Source: Parachlorella kessleri (taxonomy: Eukaryota; Chlorophyta; Trebouxiophyceae; Chlorellales; Chlorellaceae). Taken from it: a stretch of DNA of 59,739 bases. The stretch's first letter is position 1; each line of letters starts with the position of its first letter. Made by a program: the position numbers and the translations under genes. The stretch covers positions 1 to 59,739 of the forward strand of contig BBXU01001566.1 of the NCBI GenBank assembly GCA_001598975.1, in the 5' to 3' direction. Positions 59,228 to 59,739 of the stretch are shown here, piece by piece. A model generated the notes under the pieces. It did not search any database. It worked only from the letters and a program-made list of their open reading frames with translations, and had not been told where the DNA came from.

Positions 59228-59662
59228 CTATGAAGGCGGCAGTGGCTCTGGCCGCGACTCCTTGCACAGGCCGCTGATGGTCTTAAAGGCGGGGTGCGCG
59301 GTGCTGACCATGATCTGAAACATCACCATCTCTGTAAGGCAGCAGGCACCCCTGGCCCAGTGGGTAAGCGAGGGTGACAGGCAGCAGGACCTAGTCTAGT
59401 CGACTCGAGTCGAGTCTAGTCGAGTCCCACAGCCAAACAGAGCCCTCGCATGCAAGCCAGCACAGCGGCACAGAAGATCCTGAAGGAGCTGCATACACGA
59501 ACAAGGGGTTCTACAGTAAAACTTCAGCTGGCGGGGGTGCCGGCTTACCCGAGGTGGCCAGGAAGGCGCCAGACTGTGCCAGGCGCTGGAGGGCCACGGA
59601 GCGGTCCCCTAGGCGCTGCGAGGAGACCCCGTCCACTAGGATGTGCACCTCGTACCCCCGCT
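59228..59662 (-). CDS. Isochorismatase-family hydrolase, C-terminal exons (ISOC1-like)
   Basis: Two exons, 59662-59549 and 59331-59228, encode the last 72 or so residues; the 5' part lies beyond the window. RGYEVHILVDGVSSQRLGDR, SVALQRLAQSGAFLATSEMV and MFQIMVSTAHPAFKTISGLC match the end of the cysteine-hydrolase fold of isochorismatase domain-containing proteins (compare GYxVHVVxDxxSSRxxxDRxxALxRMRQSGAxLxTSE). The catalytic Cys would be in the missing upstream part. The join is phase-consistent (G/AG = Glu). Family members hydrolyse small amide or isochorismate-like substrates, but eukaryotic members are mostly uncharacterised. Proximity to a chorismate mutase 34 kb away is probably chance. 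Confidence 0.8.
59391..59427. repeat. GAGTC/CTAGT short repeat
   Basis: A purely simple-sequence patch built from CTAGT and CGAGT units (CTAGTCTAGTCGACTCGAGT onward) in the intron of the isochorismatase-family gene. It is partly self-complementary (GTCGAC, CTCGAG). Confidence 0.7.
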
Positions 59663-59739
59663 CTGCAGGCAAGCATAGCATAGCATAGCATGATACGGCA
59701 AGTATGATCGTGGGAGCTGGGTGCCCCCCTCTCAGAGAG

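Noticed and set aside
23658..59662. Chorismate mutase and isochorismatase-family gene as a salicylate/chorismate cluster
   Set aside because: They are 34 kb apart with many unrelated genes between, and ISOC1-like proteins are not shown to act on isochorismate.
1..59739. Mobile elements, tRNA and rRNA genes
   Set aside because: No reverse transcriptase, transposase, long terminal or inverted repeats, or cloverleaf with a T-loop GGTTCGAAT-type box were seen by eye; a covariance-model scan would be decisive.

Overview
The window reads as nuclear DNA of a green alga (Chlorophyta). The genes are intron-rich with GT-AG and a few GC-AG introns, and coding DNA is GC-rich with CAG/GCN low-complexity tracts. 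Several genes carry the chlorophyte polyadenylation word TGTAA 150-520 bases past their stop. The gene families are typical of the green lineage: RWP-RK, AP2, a retinoblastoma-related protein, plant-type chorismate mutase and GT64 GINT-like sphingolipid glycosyltransferases. I cannot name the species; trebouxiophyte or chlorophycean are both possible. I joined exons by hand, keeping reading phase and protein-family continuity. Most joins are phase-consistent and the weak ones are flagged.

Layout. 1-10200 (+): the last 12 exons of a very large protein with five U1-type C2H2 zinc fingers. 10783-14420 (-): a retinoblastoma-related protein reduced to its A/B pocket. 15291-20835 (-): a receptor-like kinase with signal peptide, PAN/apple-like ectodomain, one membrane segment and a kinase domain. 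21648-23148 (-): a WD40 propeller protein, divergent from chorismate mutase (23658-25776, +). 26388-28150 (+): U3 snoRNP protein IMP3. 28768-31591 (-): an ApaG-domain protein with an LYR-like N-terminus, divergent from DPH2 (31794-35191, +). 35624-37163 (-): a small RWP-RK transcription factor. 37552-38895 (-): a small unknown gene, divergent by only 93 bases from GINT-like glycosyltransferase A (38989-42426, +). 43665-45790 (-): an unknown coiled-coil-type protein. 47340-53306 (-): GINT-like glycosyltransferase B, a paralogue of A in convergent orientation. 55141-57796 (+): an AP2-domain protein. 59228-59662 (-): the 3' end of an isochorismatase-family hydrolase.

The genes do not form an operon-like unit. 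Housekeeping functions (ribosome biogenesis, diphthamide synthesis, shikimate pathway) sit beside regulators. The most thought-provoking features are the physical linkage of an RB homologue (MAT3 family) and a MID/RKD-like RWP-RK gene about 21 kb apart, a DPH2 that lacks all three iron-sulfur cysteines, the convergent GT64 paralogue pair, and a possible LYR-ApaG fusion.
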